From positions 124,001-188,000 of the forward strand of contig NZ_RJJT01000013.1 in NCBI RefSeq assembly GCF_003938655.1: a DNA stretch of 64,000 bases, written 5' to 3'. The notes under the pieces were generated by a model. It searched no databases and was not told where the DNA came from. It was given only the letters and a program-made list of their open reading frames with translations. Made by a program: the position numbers and the translations under genes. Source of the stretch: Rhizobium pisi (GTDB taxonomy: Bacteria > Pseudomonadota > Alphaproteobacteria > Rhizobiales > Rhizobiaceae). Positions 1 through 7,950 of the stretch are shown here, piece after piece (position 1 is the stretch's first letter; the number at the start of each line of letters is the position of its first letter).

Positions 1-2
1 CG

Positions 3-356
3 ACCGAGATCGACAACGAAGAGGACAAGACCGCACCGCACATCGTCAAGATTGTCGGCTCGCCGGTCTCCGAGACCCGTCTGCACGCACTCTACTTCAC
101 GCGCGCGACGGCGCCCCACGGCCAGGGGCCGCTCTATCACCACATCGGCCTTTATGCCTATCGGCGTGCAGCACTGGAACGCTTCGTCTCGCTCGGCCCT
201 TCGACGCTCGAACGGCGCGAATCGCTGGAGCAGCTCAGAGCGCTGGAAGCCGGCATGCGCATCGATGCCGAGATCGTTGACACAGTTCCGCTCGGTGTCG
301 ATACTCCGGCCGACCTTGAAAAAGCGCGGCGCATCCTCTCCGCAAAGTCGAACTGA
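3..356 (+). CDS. kdsB: 3-deoxy-manno-octulosonate cytidylyltransferase (CMP-KDO synthetase), C-terminal part
   Basis: The 5' end is cut by the window edge; 117 codons remain, ending at TGA 354-356. The frame contains GLYAYRRAALERFVSL, the conserved region of KdsB, and an LEQLRALEAGMRI segment typical of nucleotidyltransferases of this family. The enzyme activates KDO with CTP for lipopolysaccharide inner-core synthesis in the cytoplasm. The gene ends 10 bases before pheA and is probably co-transcribed with it, the kdsB-pheA order seen in other Rhizobiales. A longer reading in another frame runs through this stretch into pheA; it lacks the KdsB similarity and is not real here. Confidence 0.9.
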   Translation, partial: TEIDNEEDKTAPHIVKIVGSPVSETRLHALYFTRATAPHGQGPLYHHIGLYAYRRAALERFVSLGPSTLERRESLEQLRALEAGMRIDAEIVDTVPLGVDTPADLEKARRILSAKSN

Positions 357-366
357 CGGAAACATC

Positions 367-1221
367 ATGAACATCAAGACCAACAGGATCGCCTTCCAGG
401 GCGAATTCGGCGCCAATTCCGACATGGCCTGCCGCGACATGTTTCCGACCATGGAGCCGCTGCCCTGCCAGACTTTCGAGGATGCGTTCACGGCGGTCGA
501 CAACGGCGATGCCGATATCGGGATGATCCCGATCGAGAACACCATCGCCGGCCGCGTCGCCGACATCCATCATCTGCTGCCGGAATCGCGGCTGCATATC
601 ATCGGCGAATATTTCATGCCGATTCGCTTCCAGCTGATGGTGCTGCCGGGCGTTACCAAGGACGAGATCCGCACGGTGCACAGCCACATCCACGCACTCG
701 GGCAGTGCCGCAAGATCGTGCGCGCCAACGGCTGGAAGCCTGTTATCGCCGGCGATACGGCAGGGGCGGCGAAGCTCGTCAAGGAAACCGGCGACCGGTC
801 GATGGCGGCGCTTGCGCCGCGCCTGGCCGCCGATCTCTACGGGCTTGAGATCGTTGCCGAAAATGTCGAGGATACGGAAAACAACGTCACCCGTTTCGTC
901 ATCCTGTCGCGCGACGAGGAATGGGCGCAACGCAATTCGGCTGAGGAAAAGGTCGTCACCACCTTCGTCTTCAACGTCCGCAACATTCCGGCCGCGCTCT
1001 ACAAGGCGCTCGGCGGGTTCGCCACCAACAACATCAACATGACGAAACTGGAAAGCTACCAGCTCGGCGGAAAATTCGTGGCGACGCAGTTCTACGCCGA
1101 TATCGAAGGCCATCCGAACGATCCGAACGTCCGCCGGGCTTTGGAGGAATTGCGGTTCTTCTCCGAGAAGGTGCGCATCCTCGGCGTCTACAAGGGACAT
1201 CCGATGCGAGGCCTGCTTTAA
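367..1221 (+). CDS. pheA: Prephenate dehydratase
   Basis: The 284-residue protein converts prephenate to phenylpyruvate in phenylalanine synthesis. The PDT domain covers about residues 5-185: the start reads IAFQGEFGANSDMACRD, and NNVTRFVIL carries the conserved TRF motif at its end. A C-terminal ACT domain (about 195-275) is expected to bind phenylalanine for feedback control; its ESRP position reads ESYQ. There is no chorismate mutase domain, so this is the monofunctional type. The ATG at 367 was chosen because family similarity begins there, 10 bases after kdsB; the open frame extends far upstream only by chance. Confidence 0.95.
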   Translation: MNIKTNRIAFQGEFGANSDMACRDMFPTMEPLPCQTFEDAFTAVDNGDADIGMIPIENTIAGRVADIHHLLPESRLHIIGEYFMPIRFQLMVLPGVTKDEIRTVHSHIHALGQCRKIVRANGWKPVIAGDTAGAAKLVKETGDRSMAALAPRLAADLYGLEIVAENVEDTENNVTRFVILSRDEEWAQRNSAEEKVVTTFVFNVRNIPAALYKALGGFATNNINMTKLESYQLGGKFVATQFYADIEGHPNDPNVRRALEELRFFSEKVRILGVYKGHPMRGLL

Positions 1222-1231
1222 GCAGGCCTCG
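1207..1231. terminator. Palindromic hairpin at the pheA stop codon
   Basis: A 12-bp perfect inverted repeat (CGAGGCCTGCTT and its complement) surrounds one central base and overlaps the pheA stop codon. There is no clear T-run. It lies between convergent pheA and the VOC gene, so a bidirectional transcription stop is likely. Confidence 0.55.
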
Positions 1232-1242
1232 TCATTCAGTTA

Positions 1243-1611
1243 TTACTTATCCGGCTCACAGACACGCAGCCGATGCCCGTCGGGATCGAGCACGACGAAG
1301 GTCGGGCCGAAATCGAGCTCGGTCAGTTCCTGCGCGATCGGCAGGCCGCGCTTGCGCCAGTCCTCATAGTGATTGGCAACGGCATTTTCCCCCGCGACCA
1401 TGAAGGCCACCTCGCCTCGATTGCCGATGGCGGAGGGCTGCGGCTCGACCTTGCTGCGCCGCCAGAGGCCGAGCGTGAAGCCGCCATCGAGCGGGAAGGC
1501 GACGAAATTCGGCGCCTCCACGACCGGTTCGCGATTCAGCAGGTTCCGGTAGAAGCCGGTGCTTTCGGCCGGATCCTTGACGTAGAGAATTATCATATTG
1601 GGGCTGGTCAT
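1243..1611 (-). CDS. VOC (glyoxalase/bleomycin-resistance fold) family protein
   Basis: A 122-residue protein with one vicinal-oxygen-chelate domain. The start MIILYVKDPAESTGFYRNLL is the usual first beta-alpha unit, and the end reads FVVLDPDGHRLRVCEPD. The substrate is unknown; such proteins act as metal-dependent lyases, dioxygenases or binding proteins. The ATG at 1611 was preferred over an upstream in-frame start because similarity begins there and a GGGA-type ribosome site precedes it. A 23-bp palindrome lies 47 bases upstream, shared with the next gene upstream and probably bound by the nearby WYL regulator. Confidence 0.8.
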   Translation of the reverse strand: MTSPNMIILYVKDPAESTGFYRNLLNREPVVEAPNFVAFPLDGGFTLGLWRRSKVEPQPSAIGNRGEVAFMVAGENAVANHYEDWRKRGLPIAQELTELDFGPTFVVLDPDGHRLRVCEPDK

Positions 1612-1657
1612 TTCGGTTTTCCCGTTGGCTCGTGAATAAGCCACGACGAGGAATGGT

Positions 1658-1680
1658 CTGCTGCCAAGTTATGGCAGCAG
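1658..1680. promoter_or_regulatory. Palindromic operator upstream of the VOC gene
   Basis: An imperfect palindrome with arms CTGCTGCCA and TGGCAGCAG. It matches the site at 2055-2077 in 20 of 23 positions and lies at nearly the same distance from the downstream start codon (47 versus 46 bases). The WYL regulator gene at 2081 is the obvious candidate to bind it; that is an inference. Confidence 0.7.
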
Positions 1681-1748
1681 ACAGCAGGGGGACGCTGCCA
1701 AAGCAACGCCCTGTTCTCGCCGGGCAGAATACTGATGATGAGTTGCGG

Positions 1749-2009
1749 CTAAAGCGGGAGCCGATCCTCGTGATGAGGGTTGCGTCCATCCATGAAGCCG
1801 AGATCTCGCTTCAGGTAATCGGGTGTCGCTTCAACATCGAGTTTCGAGCGGCTTTCGCCGGAGATCCGGAAAAAGCTGATGGCCAGGCGCAGCAGGCCGG
1901 AGCGTGCCGACTGCCGGACGTCGGCGAAAGTTTCGGCCGAAATGATGTCGGCAAAGCTATCGGTGACAAAACGATCGCCGGCCTGCTGAATGACGGGGGG
2001 CGTTACCAT
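1749..2009 (-). CDS. Small DUF1127-like protein
   Basis: An 86-residue protein of unknown function. Its C-terminal half, ending TPDYLKRDLGFMDGRNP, resembles the motif of the small DUF1127/YjiS-like proteins common in alphaproteobacteria; the fit is partial. The ATG at 2009 was chosen because a strong AGGAAGGAG ribosome site lies just upstream; the longer reading has none. No signal peptide or membrane segment is evident. It lies between the WYL regulator and the VOC gene on the same strand and has its own copy of the 23-bp palindrome upstream, so it is probably a target of that regulator. Confidence 0.65.
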   Translation of the reverse strand: MVTPPVIQQAGDRFVTDSFADIISAETFADVRQSARSGLLRLAISFFRISGESRSKLDVEATPDYLKRDLGFMDGRNPHHEDRLPL

Positions 2010-2054
2010 GATCAGTACTCCTTCCTGATGGATTGAGACTGATAATAACCCCGG

Positions 2055-2077
2055 CTGCTGACAGTTTATGGCAGCAG
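2055..2077. promoter_or_regulatory. Palindromic operator upstream of the DUF1127-like gene
   Basis: Arms are CTGCTG and CAGCAG around ACAGTTTATGG. Read on the minus strand, the site is followed 8 bases later by TATTAT, a good -10 candidate, so a bound protein would sit at or near the -35 region. It is the second copy of the 1658-1680 motif. Confidence 0.7.
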
Positions 2078-2080
2078 CAT

Positions 2081-2776
2081 TCAGTTCTCGACCGGTACGT
2101 CCTGTGTCTTTCTCCACTCCTCTAGGAGCACCGCGCGGCGGCGCGGATAACGCACGTCATGCAGCGCCATGTCGATGATGCGGTCGGTGCGGAAATGGCG
2201 GAAATCCTGGCGCAGCTCGCACCAGGCCATGATGATGCGCACATGCTCGAAATAGCCGAGCGCGAAGGGCCAGACGCGGCGGCGGGAGATGCGGCCCTGC
2301 TCGTCGCCGTAATGCAGCTCGAGGATACGCTCCAAGCGGATCGCCTTGCGGATGGCCGAGACATCGGCCTTGTCCTCGTCCCTGCGTTTGGGGCCAACGA
2401 AGAGGGCTGCCGAATCGATCATTTCGCGCATGTCGGACGGCAGCACGGCGGCAATCTTGGCGAGCGCATCGGCGCCGGCGCCGGCAAGGCGCGGCTCGGC
2501 GGCGCGGGCCACCCAGCGGGAGCCCAGCACCAATGCCTCCAGCTCTTCTTCGGAAAACATCATCGGCGGCAGCATGAAACCCGGCTTCAGCACATAACCG
2601 ATGCCCGCTTCGCCTTCGACCATCGCGCCCTGGGCCTGAAGGCTCGCAATATCGCGATAGAGCGTGCGCAGGCTGACGCCGGTCTCCTCAGCCAGCACCG
2701 TGCCGGTCACCGGCCGCCGATAACGCCGAAGCGTCTGGAGCAGCGTCAGCAGCCGTTCGGAGCGTGCGACGGGCAT
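2081..2776 (-). CDS. YafY-type transcriptional regulator (HTH + WYL domain)
   Basis: A 231-residue protein. The N-terminal winged HTH (about residues 5-60) contains TGVSLRTLYRDIASLQAQGA, the YafY/DeoR-like recognition region. The WYL-type ligand domain covers about 135-225, with RRRVWPFALGYFEHVRIIMAW in its core. WYL regulators respond to small ligands or nucleic acids; the ligand here is unknown. The gene starts 4 bases after nudC ends and is probably expressed with it. Two matching palindromes lie in front of the next two genes downstream, a typical arrangement for a local regulator and its targets. Confidence 0.85.
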   Translation of the reverse strand: MPVARSERLLTLLQTLRRYRRPVTGTVLAEETGVSLRTLYRDIASLQAQGAMVEGEAGIGYVLKPGFMLPPMMFSEEELEALVLGSRWVARAAEPRLAGAGADALAKIAAVLPSDMREMIDSAALFVGPKRRDEDKADVSAIRKAIRLERILELHYGDEQGRISRRRVWPFALGYFEHVRIIMAWCELRQDFRHFRTDRIIDMALHDVRYPRRRAVLLEEWRKTQDVPVEN

Positions 2777-2780
2777 GGCA

Positions 2781-3740
2781 CTAGCGCTTCCACTCCACCC
2801 AGTCGCGCATCAGGCGATGGGCGATCGCCCCTTTCGGCGGCGGGGCCTTGCCGGTCGCGCCGGGGCGCTCCAGCATCTCGAGCGTCTCCTCACGGGTGAA
2901 CCAGCGGCAATCCTCAAGCTCGGTTTCGTCGCGGCTGATTTCGGTGGATTTCGCCTCGGCATAACAGCCGATCATCAGCGAGTGCGGCATCGGCCAGGGC
3001 TGCGAGGCGTGATAGCGGATGCGACCGGTGCGGATGCCCGATTCCTCGAGCGTTTCGCGGCGCACGGCATTCTCGATGGTCTCGCCGGGTTCGAGGAAGC
3101 CGGCAAGACAAGAATACATGCCCGGAGCGAAGTGCGGACTGCGGCCAAGCAGGCAGAGGTCGCGCTCCTCATCGATCGTCAGCATGATGACGACGGGGTC
3201 GGTGCGGGGAAAGATCATATGTTCGCAGGCAGTGCAGACGCGCTTGTAGCCGCCGATATGGATCTCCATCGCCGAGCCGCAACGGCCGCAGAAGCGGTTG
3301 TCGCCATTCCAGCGGATGAGGCTCGCGGCCTGGGCGAACTCGCCGAGCAACACCTCGTCGATCAGCATCTCACGAAACAGGGTGCGGCCGTCGGCAGGCT
3401 TATATTGGCTGGCGAGGTCGTCGACGTCGATGCCGACAGGAACGGCAAGGCGCGGCTCGCCTGATTTGCGGTAGCCGAGAAGCACCGTCTCGTCCCAATC
3501 CGGCTGCAATTCTTTGAGCTCGTAGCGGGCAAAGAGCGGATCGAGCACCTGACCGTCGTGCTTCAGCACCAGCTTGTCCCTAGCGAAGGCGAATATATGC
3601 GTGCCTTCCTTGGCCAGCGCCTTTTCGACGGATTGCTCGTCGCGATGCTCGGAATCGCGATTGAGATCATTTGCTGCAAAGGCAGTGAGATTGCTGGGTT
3701 CCGGATGCGGCACATCCGAATCGAAAAGCGAATGATTCAT
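2781..3740 (-). CDS. nudC: NADH pyrophosphatase (Nudix hydrolase)
   Basis: A 319-residue protein with all the marks of NudC. A zinc ribbon is formed by C151, C154, C169 and C172. The Nudix box spans about residues 214-236 (GFLEPGETIENAVRRETLEE followed by SGI). The NADH-specific SQPWP signature is at about 246-250. It hydrolyses NAD(H) to NMN(H) and AMP, and in other bacteria removes NAD caps from RNA. It overlaps the upstream HIT gene by 4 bases (ATGA), so translation is probably coupled. Confidence 0.93.
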   Translation of the reverse strand: MNHSLFDSDVPHPEPSNLTAFAANDLNRDSEHRDEQSVEKALAKEGTHIFAFARDKLVLKHDGQVLDPLFARYELKELQPDWDETVLLGYRKSGEPRLAVPVGIDVDDLASQYKPADGRTLFREMLIDEVLLGEFAQAASLIRWNGDNRFCGRCGSAMEIHIGGYKRVCTACEHMIFPRTDPVVIMLTIDEERDLCLLGRSPHFAPGMYSCLAGFLEPGETIENAVRRETLEESGIRTGRIRYHASQPWPMPHSLMIGCYAEAKSTEISRDETELEDCRWFTREETLEMLERPGATGKAPPPKGAIAHRLMRDWVEWKR

Positions 3741-4147
3741 GATGAAAGGGCTTCCCGCAGCTTCGCTATGAATTCGTCTCTCTTTCCGTCTTCGTAGGGT
3801 TCCGCGCGGCCGAAGCCCCAGACAGGACCCGGCCAGTTGGCGTCGCCTTCGAAGCGGGCAATGACATGAACATGAAGCTGGCGGACGATATTGCCAAGAG
3901 CCCCGATATTGATTTTTGTCGCGCCGGTGATCTTCTTGAGCGCGCTGGCGACTACCTCCGTCTCGAAGGCGAGCAGCACCTGGTCGAGCGGCGTCAGCTC
4001 GAAGATTTCGGTAATTCCTGCCCTGCGCGGCACGAGAATGAGCCAGGGCCAGCGGGCATCCTGCGACAATCTCAGATCACAGAGGCCTGTGACCATGATG
4101 CTGATGCTGTCATTTTCCAGCCTGGGGTCGAGCGCAAAGCCGTTCAA
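3737..4147 (-). CDS. HIT-family nucleotide-binding protein
   Basis: A 136-residue protein with a histidine-triad motif QLHVHVIARFEGD at about residues 90-102. The first position of the triad is glutamine (Q90) instead of histidine; H92 and H94 remain. HIT proteins hydrolyse or transfer nucleotidyl groups, often on dinucleoside polyphosphates. It overlaps nudC by 4 bases, giving a two-gene nucleotide-hydrolase unit. The exact substrate cannot be read from the sequence. Confidence 0.85.
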   Translation of the reverse strand: MNGFALDPRLENDSISIMVTGLCDLRLSQDARWPWLILVPRRAGITEIFELTPLDQVLLAFETEVVASALKKITGATKINIGALGNIVRQLHVHVIARFEGDANWPGPVWGFGRAEPYEDGKRDEFIAKLREALSS

Positions 4148-4199
4148 AGGACAATCTCCTCATGTTTTCCAACGACTAGCAGTTTTTTGTCATGTTGGC

Positions 4200-4228
4200 T
4201 TGCTTTTGATGACGATATTGCCGATATG
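4200..4228 (+). promoter_or_regulatory. Promoter of the SRP RNA gene
   Basis: The -35 TTGCTT (4200-4205) and -10 GATATG (4223-4228) are 17 bases apart, matching the rhizobial CTTG...CTATAT pattern moderately well. The expected start of transcription, about 4234-4236, coincides with the 5' stem of the SRP RNA. Confidence 0.6.
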
Positions 4229-4232
4229 TGCA

Positions 4233-4333
4233 TCCGGGAGGTTGGTGGTGGACGAGCCACTCGCCAACCGGGTCAGGTCCGGAAGGAAGCAGCCCTAACG
4301 AGCCCGGCACGGGTCATCGTGCCAGCCTCCCAC
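4233..4333 (+). ncRNA. ffs: Signal recognition particle RNA (4.5S type)
   Basis: The conserved Ffh-binding apical region is present: GGTCAGGTCCGGAAGGAAGC (4271-4290) with the GGAA tetraloop and the asymmetric loop. The 5' GGGAGGTTGG (4236-4245) pairs with CCAGCCTCCC (4322-4331) to close the long hairpin. The size of about 100 nt fits the small bacterial form. The RNA works with Ffh to target nascent membrane proteins. It lies between the HIT gene and dnaX, as in other alphaproteobacteria. The ends are estimated from the pairing. Confidence 0.93.
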
Positions 4334-4378
4334 CTTCTCTCCACGAAGTGCCCGACAGTCCGGGCGACAAGCAGGGCG

Positions 4379-6241
4379 ATGAGCGACACCGAGCGACAAT
4401 CAAAAGATGCCGCCTCGACAGGCACCGGATACCGAGTGCTGGCTCGCAAATACCGCCCCAAGGATTTTACGGACCTGATGGTCGGCCAGGAGCCGATGGT
4501 CCGCACGCTCACCAACGCCTTCGAGACTGGCCGTATCGCACAGGCCTATATGCTGACCGGCGTGCGCGGCGTCGGCAAGACGACGACGGCGCGCATCTTG
4601 GCGCGGGCGCTGAACTACAAGACCGCAGAGATCGACAAGCCAACGATCGACCTTCGCGTGCCCGGAGAGCACTGCCAGGCGATCATGGAAGGCCGCCATG
4701 TCGACGTGATCGAGATGGACGCCGCCTCCCATACCGGCATCGACGATATCCGCGAGATCATCGAGCAGGTGCGCTACCGACCGGTTTCGGCGCGCTACAA
4801 GGTCTATATCATCGACGAAGTGCACATGCTGTCGACACAGGCCTTCAACGGCCTGTTGAAGACGCTCGAAGAGCCGCCCGAACATGTGAAGTTCATCTTC
4901 GCCACCACCGAAATCCGCAAGGTGCCGATCACGGTCCTGTCGCGCTGCCAGCGCTTCGACCTGCGCCGCATCAGCGCCTCCGATCTTGTCGGGCTATTTT
5001 CGACCATCGCGTCCAAGGAAGGCATCGAGGCGGAGCCGGACGCGCTGGCGATGATCGCGCGTGCGGCCGAAGGCTCCGCGCGCGACGGCCTGTCGCTGCT
5101 CGACCAGGCGATCGCGCATGGCGCCGGCGCCGTGCAGGCGGAAGCCGTGCGCGGCATGCTCGGCCTTGCCGACCGCGCCCGGATCGTCGATCTCTTCCAG
5201 CATATCGTCAAAGGCGACGTGGCCGCAGCACTCGGCGAATTCCAGAGCCAGTACGAGGCTGGCGCCAATCCTGTCGTGGTGTTGACCGACCTTGCCGATT
5301 TCACCCATTTGGTGACGCGGTTGAAATATGTGCCGGACGCGGCAAACGATCCTTCGCTCAGCGAGGTCGAACGCACCAAGGCGGCGGAATTCGCCAAAGG
5401 CGTCGCGGTGACGACGCTGTCGCGCATCTGGCAGATGCTGCTGAAGGGCATTCCGGAAACGGAAGGCTCGTCAAGGACGGCGGGTGCTGCCGAGATGGTA
5501 TTGATCCGGCTGGCGCATGCCGCGCATCTGCCGGCGCCCGAGGACGCGGCGCGGCGGCTTGCCGAATTTTCCGGCGACAATGCCGGCCAGCGGCCCTCCC
5601 CTTCGCCTTCCGGCAGCAGCAACGGCACGCGGGTTCCCTATCAGAGCAGTGTCGCCGCTCGCGCGCCCGAGCCGACACCACGACCGCTACCCTCAGGGCC
5701 GACTGCGATGCTGCGCGCCGTGCCCAATCCCGAGCCGCAGAATGTCGGCCGTATCGAGGCAAAGCCTGCAGAGGCTCCGAAGCCGCTCGTGCGCATCAAC
5801 TCCATCGGCGATATCGTCGACCTCGCGGGCGAGAAGCGCGATGTCAAATTGAAGGCACTGGTGCGCAACTTCGTGCGTCCGGTCCGTCTTGAGCCCGGCC
5901 GGCTGGACGTGAACCTCACCGAAGGTGCGCCGAACACGCTGCTTAACGAACTCGCCGTCAAGCTCAAGGAATGGACTGGAATCCACTGGATAGTCAGCAC
6001 CAGCCGCGAAGAGGGCGGGCCGACGATGGTGGAGGCGGAGGCCAAGGCGCAGGAACAGCGCGTCAGCGATGCGCGCCAGGATCCCGATGTTGCCGCGATC
6101 CTGGCGCATTTCCCGGGCGCCAAGATCATCGACGTGCGCGTACGGGCGCCGGAACCGGACGAGGAAGGCGAGGCGACGCCGCCCGCTGCCGCCGAATCCG
6201 AGGAAGGTGACATCCTGCCCGGCGACGACATAGAATTTTAA
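4379..6241 (+). CDS. dnaX: DNA polymerase III subunit gamma/tau
   Basis: A 620-residue clamp-loader ATPase. Walker A GVRGVGKT is at residues 61-68, Walker B with DEVH at 146-149, and the SRCQRFDL sensor region follows. The start matches the family (YRVLARKYRPKDFTDLMVGQ) and a purine-rich ribosome site precedes ATG 4379. In the zinc module between Walker A and Walker B, E. coli DnaX has four cysteines; here only C99 (GEHCQAI) remains. The C-terminal third is proline-rich and variable, corresponding to tau domains IV-V. No slippery A-rich frameshift site was noticed, so a shortened gamma form cannot be predicted. Confidence 0.95.
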   Translation: MSDTERQSKDAASTGTGYRVLARKYRPKDFTDLMVGQEPMVRTLTNAFETGRIAQAYMLTGVRGVGKTTTARILARALNYKTAEIDKPTIDLRVPGEHCQAIMEGRHVDVIEMDAASHTGIDDIREIIEQVRYRPVSARYKVYIIDEVHMLSTQAFNGLLKTLEEPPEHVKFIFATTEIRKVPITVLSRCQRFDLRRISASDLVGLFSTIASKEGIEAEPDALAMIARAAEGSARDGLSLLDQAIAHGAGAVQAEAVRGMLGLADRARIVDLFQHIVKGDVAAALGEFQSQYEAGANPVVVLTDLADFTHLVTRLKYVPDAANDPSLSEVERTKAAEFAKGVAVTTLSRIWQMLLKGIPETEGSSRTAGAAEMVLIRLAHAAHLPAPEDAARRLAEFSGDNAGQRPSPSPSGSSNGTRVPYQSSVAARAPEPTPRPLPSGPTAMLRAVPNPEPQNVGRIEAKPAEAPKPLVRINSIGDIVDLAGEKRDVKLKALVRNFVRPVRLEPGRLDVNLTEGAPNTLLNELAVKLKEWTGIHWIVSTSREEGGPTMVEAEAKAQEQRVSDARQDPDVAAILAHFPGAKIIDVRVRAPEPDEEGEATPPAAAESEEGDILPGDDIEF

Positions 6242-6263
6242 AGTTTCAAGAAGGAGTGAGACG

Positions 6264-6587
6264 ATGCGCGACATCATGGGCATGATGGGCAAAGTCAAGG
6301 AAATGCAGGCCAAGATGGAGCAGATGCAGGCGGAGATCGCCGAGCTCACGGCCGAAGGCAAGGCGGGCGGCGGCCTCGTCACCGTCGTCATCTCGGGCAA
6401 GGGCGAGCTGAAAAGCCTGAAGATCGACCCGTCGCTGTTCAAAGAAGACGATGTTGAGATCCTCGAGGACCTGATCGTCGCTGCCCACAAGGACGCCAAG
6501 GACAAGGCCGAGGCGCTCGCCGCCGAAAAGACCAAGGCGCTGACCGCAGGCCTGCCGATCCCGCCCGGCTTCAAGCTGCCGTTCTGA
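6264..6587 (+). CDS. ybaB: YbaB/EbfC nucleoid-associated protein
   Basis: A 107-residue protein with the family architecture: an N-terminal helix rich in Met, Lys and Gln (MGKVKEMQAKMEQMQAEIAE) and a central beta region ending IPPGFKLPF. YbaB proteins are dimeric, bind DNA and associate with the nucleoid; the gene usually sits between dnaX and recR. A GAAGGAG ribosome site precedes the ATG, 22 bases after dnaX, so it is in the same transcript. Confidence 0.93.
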   Translation: MRDIMGMMGKVKEMQAKMEQMQAEIAELTAEGKAGGGLVTVVISGKGELKSLKIDPSLFKEDDVEILEDLIVAAHKDAKDKAEALAAEKTKALTAGLPIPPGFKLPF

Positions 6588-6658
6588 TAGCAGGCAATTC
6601 GATTTTCATTTTCACCCACTTTAAGAACGACACACCTGTCGCGCGGGTGAGATCCGCT

Positions 6659-7276
6659 CTAACGCTGCGCTTCGAGCACCGCCCGTAGCTTGTAGTGAAT
6701 TGGAGCAGCGAGATATCGCGCCCGATCCATCTCGGAAAGCCGCCGGCCAAAGGTTTCCATCAGCTCCGGCATTATCACTTTCTCTCCGGAAAAGGGCTGA
6801 TGCTCCACCGGCATTCCGGCCTCAGCGACGCCGCCCCGGATAACGCGGCAATAGAGGCCGGGGCGGGCGGCGGAGGTATAATGCGTGACGAATTTCGGAT
6901 CGGCCATACTGGCGGCGAAGGTGGCGCAGGGCATGCGGCACGACGTGACTTCGACGATGAGATCGCCGGTGACGAAGCGGTCGCCGACGGCGACGTCGCG
7001 ATTGTCGAGATCTGAGATCACCATGTTTTCGCCGAAGGTGCCGGGTTCGTATGGCCTGCCGAGTTCCCCGCTCCACCAGTCGAGCGTCAGCGATCCCTCG
7101 ATATAGACCGCCTGATCGATACCGCCATGGTGTTTTCGGTTGCAGATCGCATCGCCGACCAGACCTTCGGCATCGATCATCACGGCGCCGTTGACGGGGT
7201 GCTTGAAGATGCCGGTCTTGTAGCTCTTGCCGGGCAGCCTTTCGGAATTGCCGGTGCAGAGGGCAAGGATTTTCAT
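6659..7276 (-). CDS. MOSC domain protein (YiiM-like)
   Basis: A 205-residue protein. MOSC domains are related to the C-terminus of molybdenum cofactor sulfurase and carry a conserved cysteine; here the candidate is in TSCRMPCATF. The segment GTFGENMVISDLDNRDVAVGD is characteristic, and the C-terminal tail resembles YiiM, which reduces N-hydroxylated substrates. The ATG at 7276, preceded by GGAAGG, was chosen; the open frame continues upstream into recR on the other strand without similarity. It is inserted head-to-head in the otherwise conserved ybaB-recR interval. Confidence 0.85.
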   Translation of the reverse strand: MKILALCTGNSERLPGKSYKTGIFKHPVNGAVMIDAEGLVGDAICNRKHHGGIDQAVYIEGSLTLDWWSGELGRPYEPGTFGENMVISDLDNRDVAVGDRFVTGDLIVEVTSCRMPCATFAASMADPKFVTHYTSAARPGLYCRVIRGGVAEAGMPVEHQPFSGEKVIMPELMETFGRRLSEMDRARYLAAPIHYKLRAVLEAQR

Positions 7277-7333
7277 GGGATGGCCAATCCTTCCGCGATT
7301 CCGTTTTCGTTCCATATCAGCTAAGAACGGCGC

Positions 7334-7939
7334 ATGGCAAAACGAGTCACCGGCCCCGAAATCGAAAAACTCATCCAGCTTCTGGCGAAGGTGCCGGGCC
7401 TCGGGCCGCGCTCGGCGCGCCGGGCGGCACTGCATCTAATCAAGAAGAAGGACCAGCTGCTCGGCCCGCTGTCGAATGCGATGGGCGAAGCCTATGACAA
7501 GGTGAAGATCTGCTCGCGTTGCGGCAATGTCGATACGGTCGATCCCTGCACCGTCTGCACCGATGCGCAACGCGATCAATCCGTCATCATCGTCGTCGAG
7601 GACGTTTCCGACCTCTGGGCGCTGGAGCGGGCGGGCGCGATGAACGCCGCCTATCACGTGCTCGGCGGCACGCTGTCGCCGCTCGACGGGATCGGGCCTG
7701 ACGACCTCAACATTCGCGGCTTGATCGACCGGATCGGCGAAGGCGGCATCCGGGAATTGATCATCGCGGTCAACGCGACGGTCGAGGGGCAGACGACGGC
7801 GCATTACATCACCGACCAGTTGCAGGGGCTCGAGGTGAAGATCACGCGGCTGGCGCATGGCGTGCCTGTTGGAGGCGAACTCGACTACCTCGACGAGGGC
7901 ACGCTTGCAGCGGCCCTTCGGGCGCGGACGGTGATATGA
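7334..7939 (+). CDS. recR: Recombination protein RecR
   Basis: A 201-residue protein of normal length. The helix-hairpin-helix PGLGPRSARR is at about residues 21-30, the zinc finger uses C60, C63, C72 and C75, and a Toprim domain follows from about residue 82. RecR acts with RecF and RecO in gap repair by loading RecA on SSB-covered DNA. It keeps the dnaX-ybaB-recR order although a MOSC gene now separates it from ybaB, so it needs its own promoter in the 57-base gap or readthrough. Confidence 0.96.
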   Translation: MAKRVTGPEIEKLIQLLAKVPGLGPRSARRAALHLIKKKDQLLGPLSNAMGEAYDKVKICSRCGNVDTVDPCTVCTDAQRDQSVIIVVEDVSDLWALERAGAMNAAYHVLGGTLSPLDGIGPDDLNIRGLIDRIGEGGIRELIIAVNATVEGQTTAHYITDQLQGLEVKITRLAHGVPVGGELDYLDEGTLAAALRARTVI

Positions 7940-7950
7940 GGGGCTTGGAT

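Noticed and set aside
4228..5892. 554-codon open frame inside dnaX in another frame
   Set aside because: Arg/Ala-rich translation with no family features; it is a high-GC shadow of dnaX.
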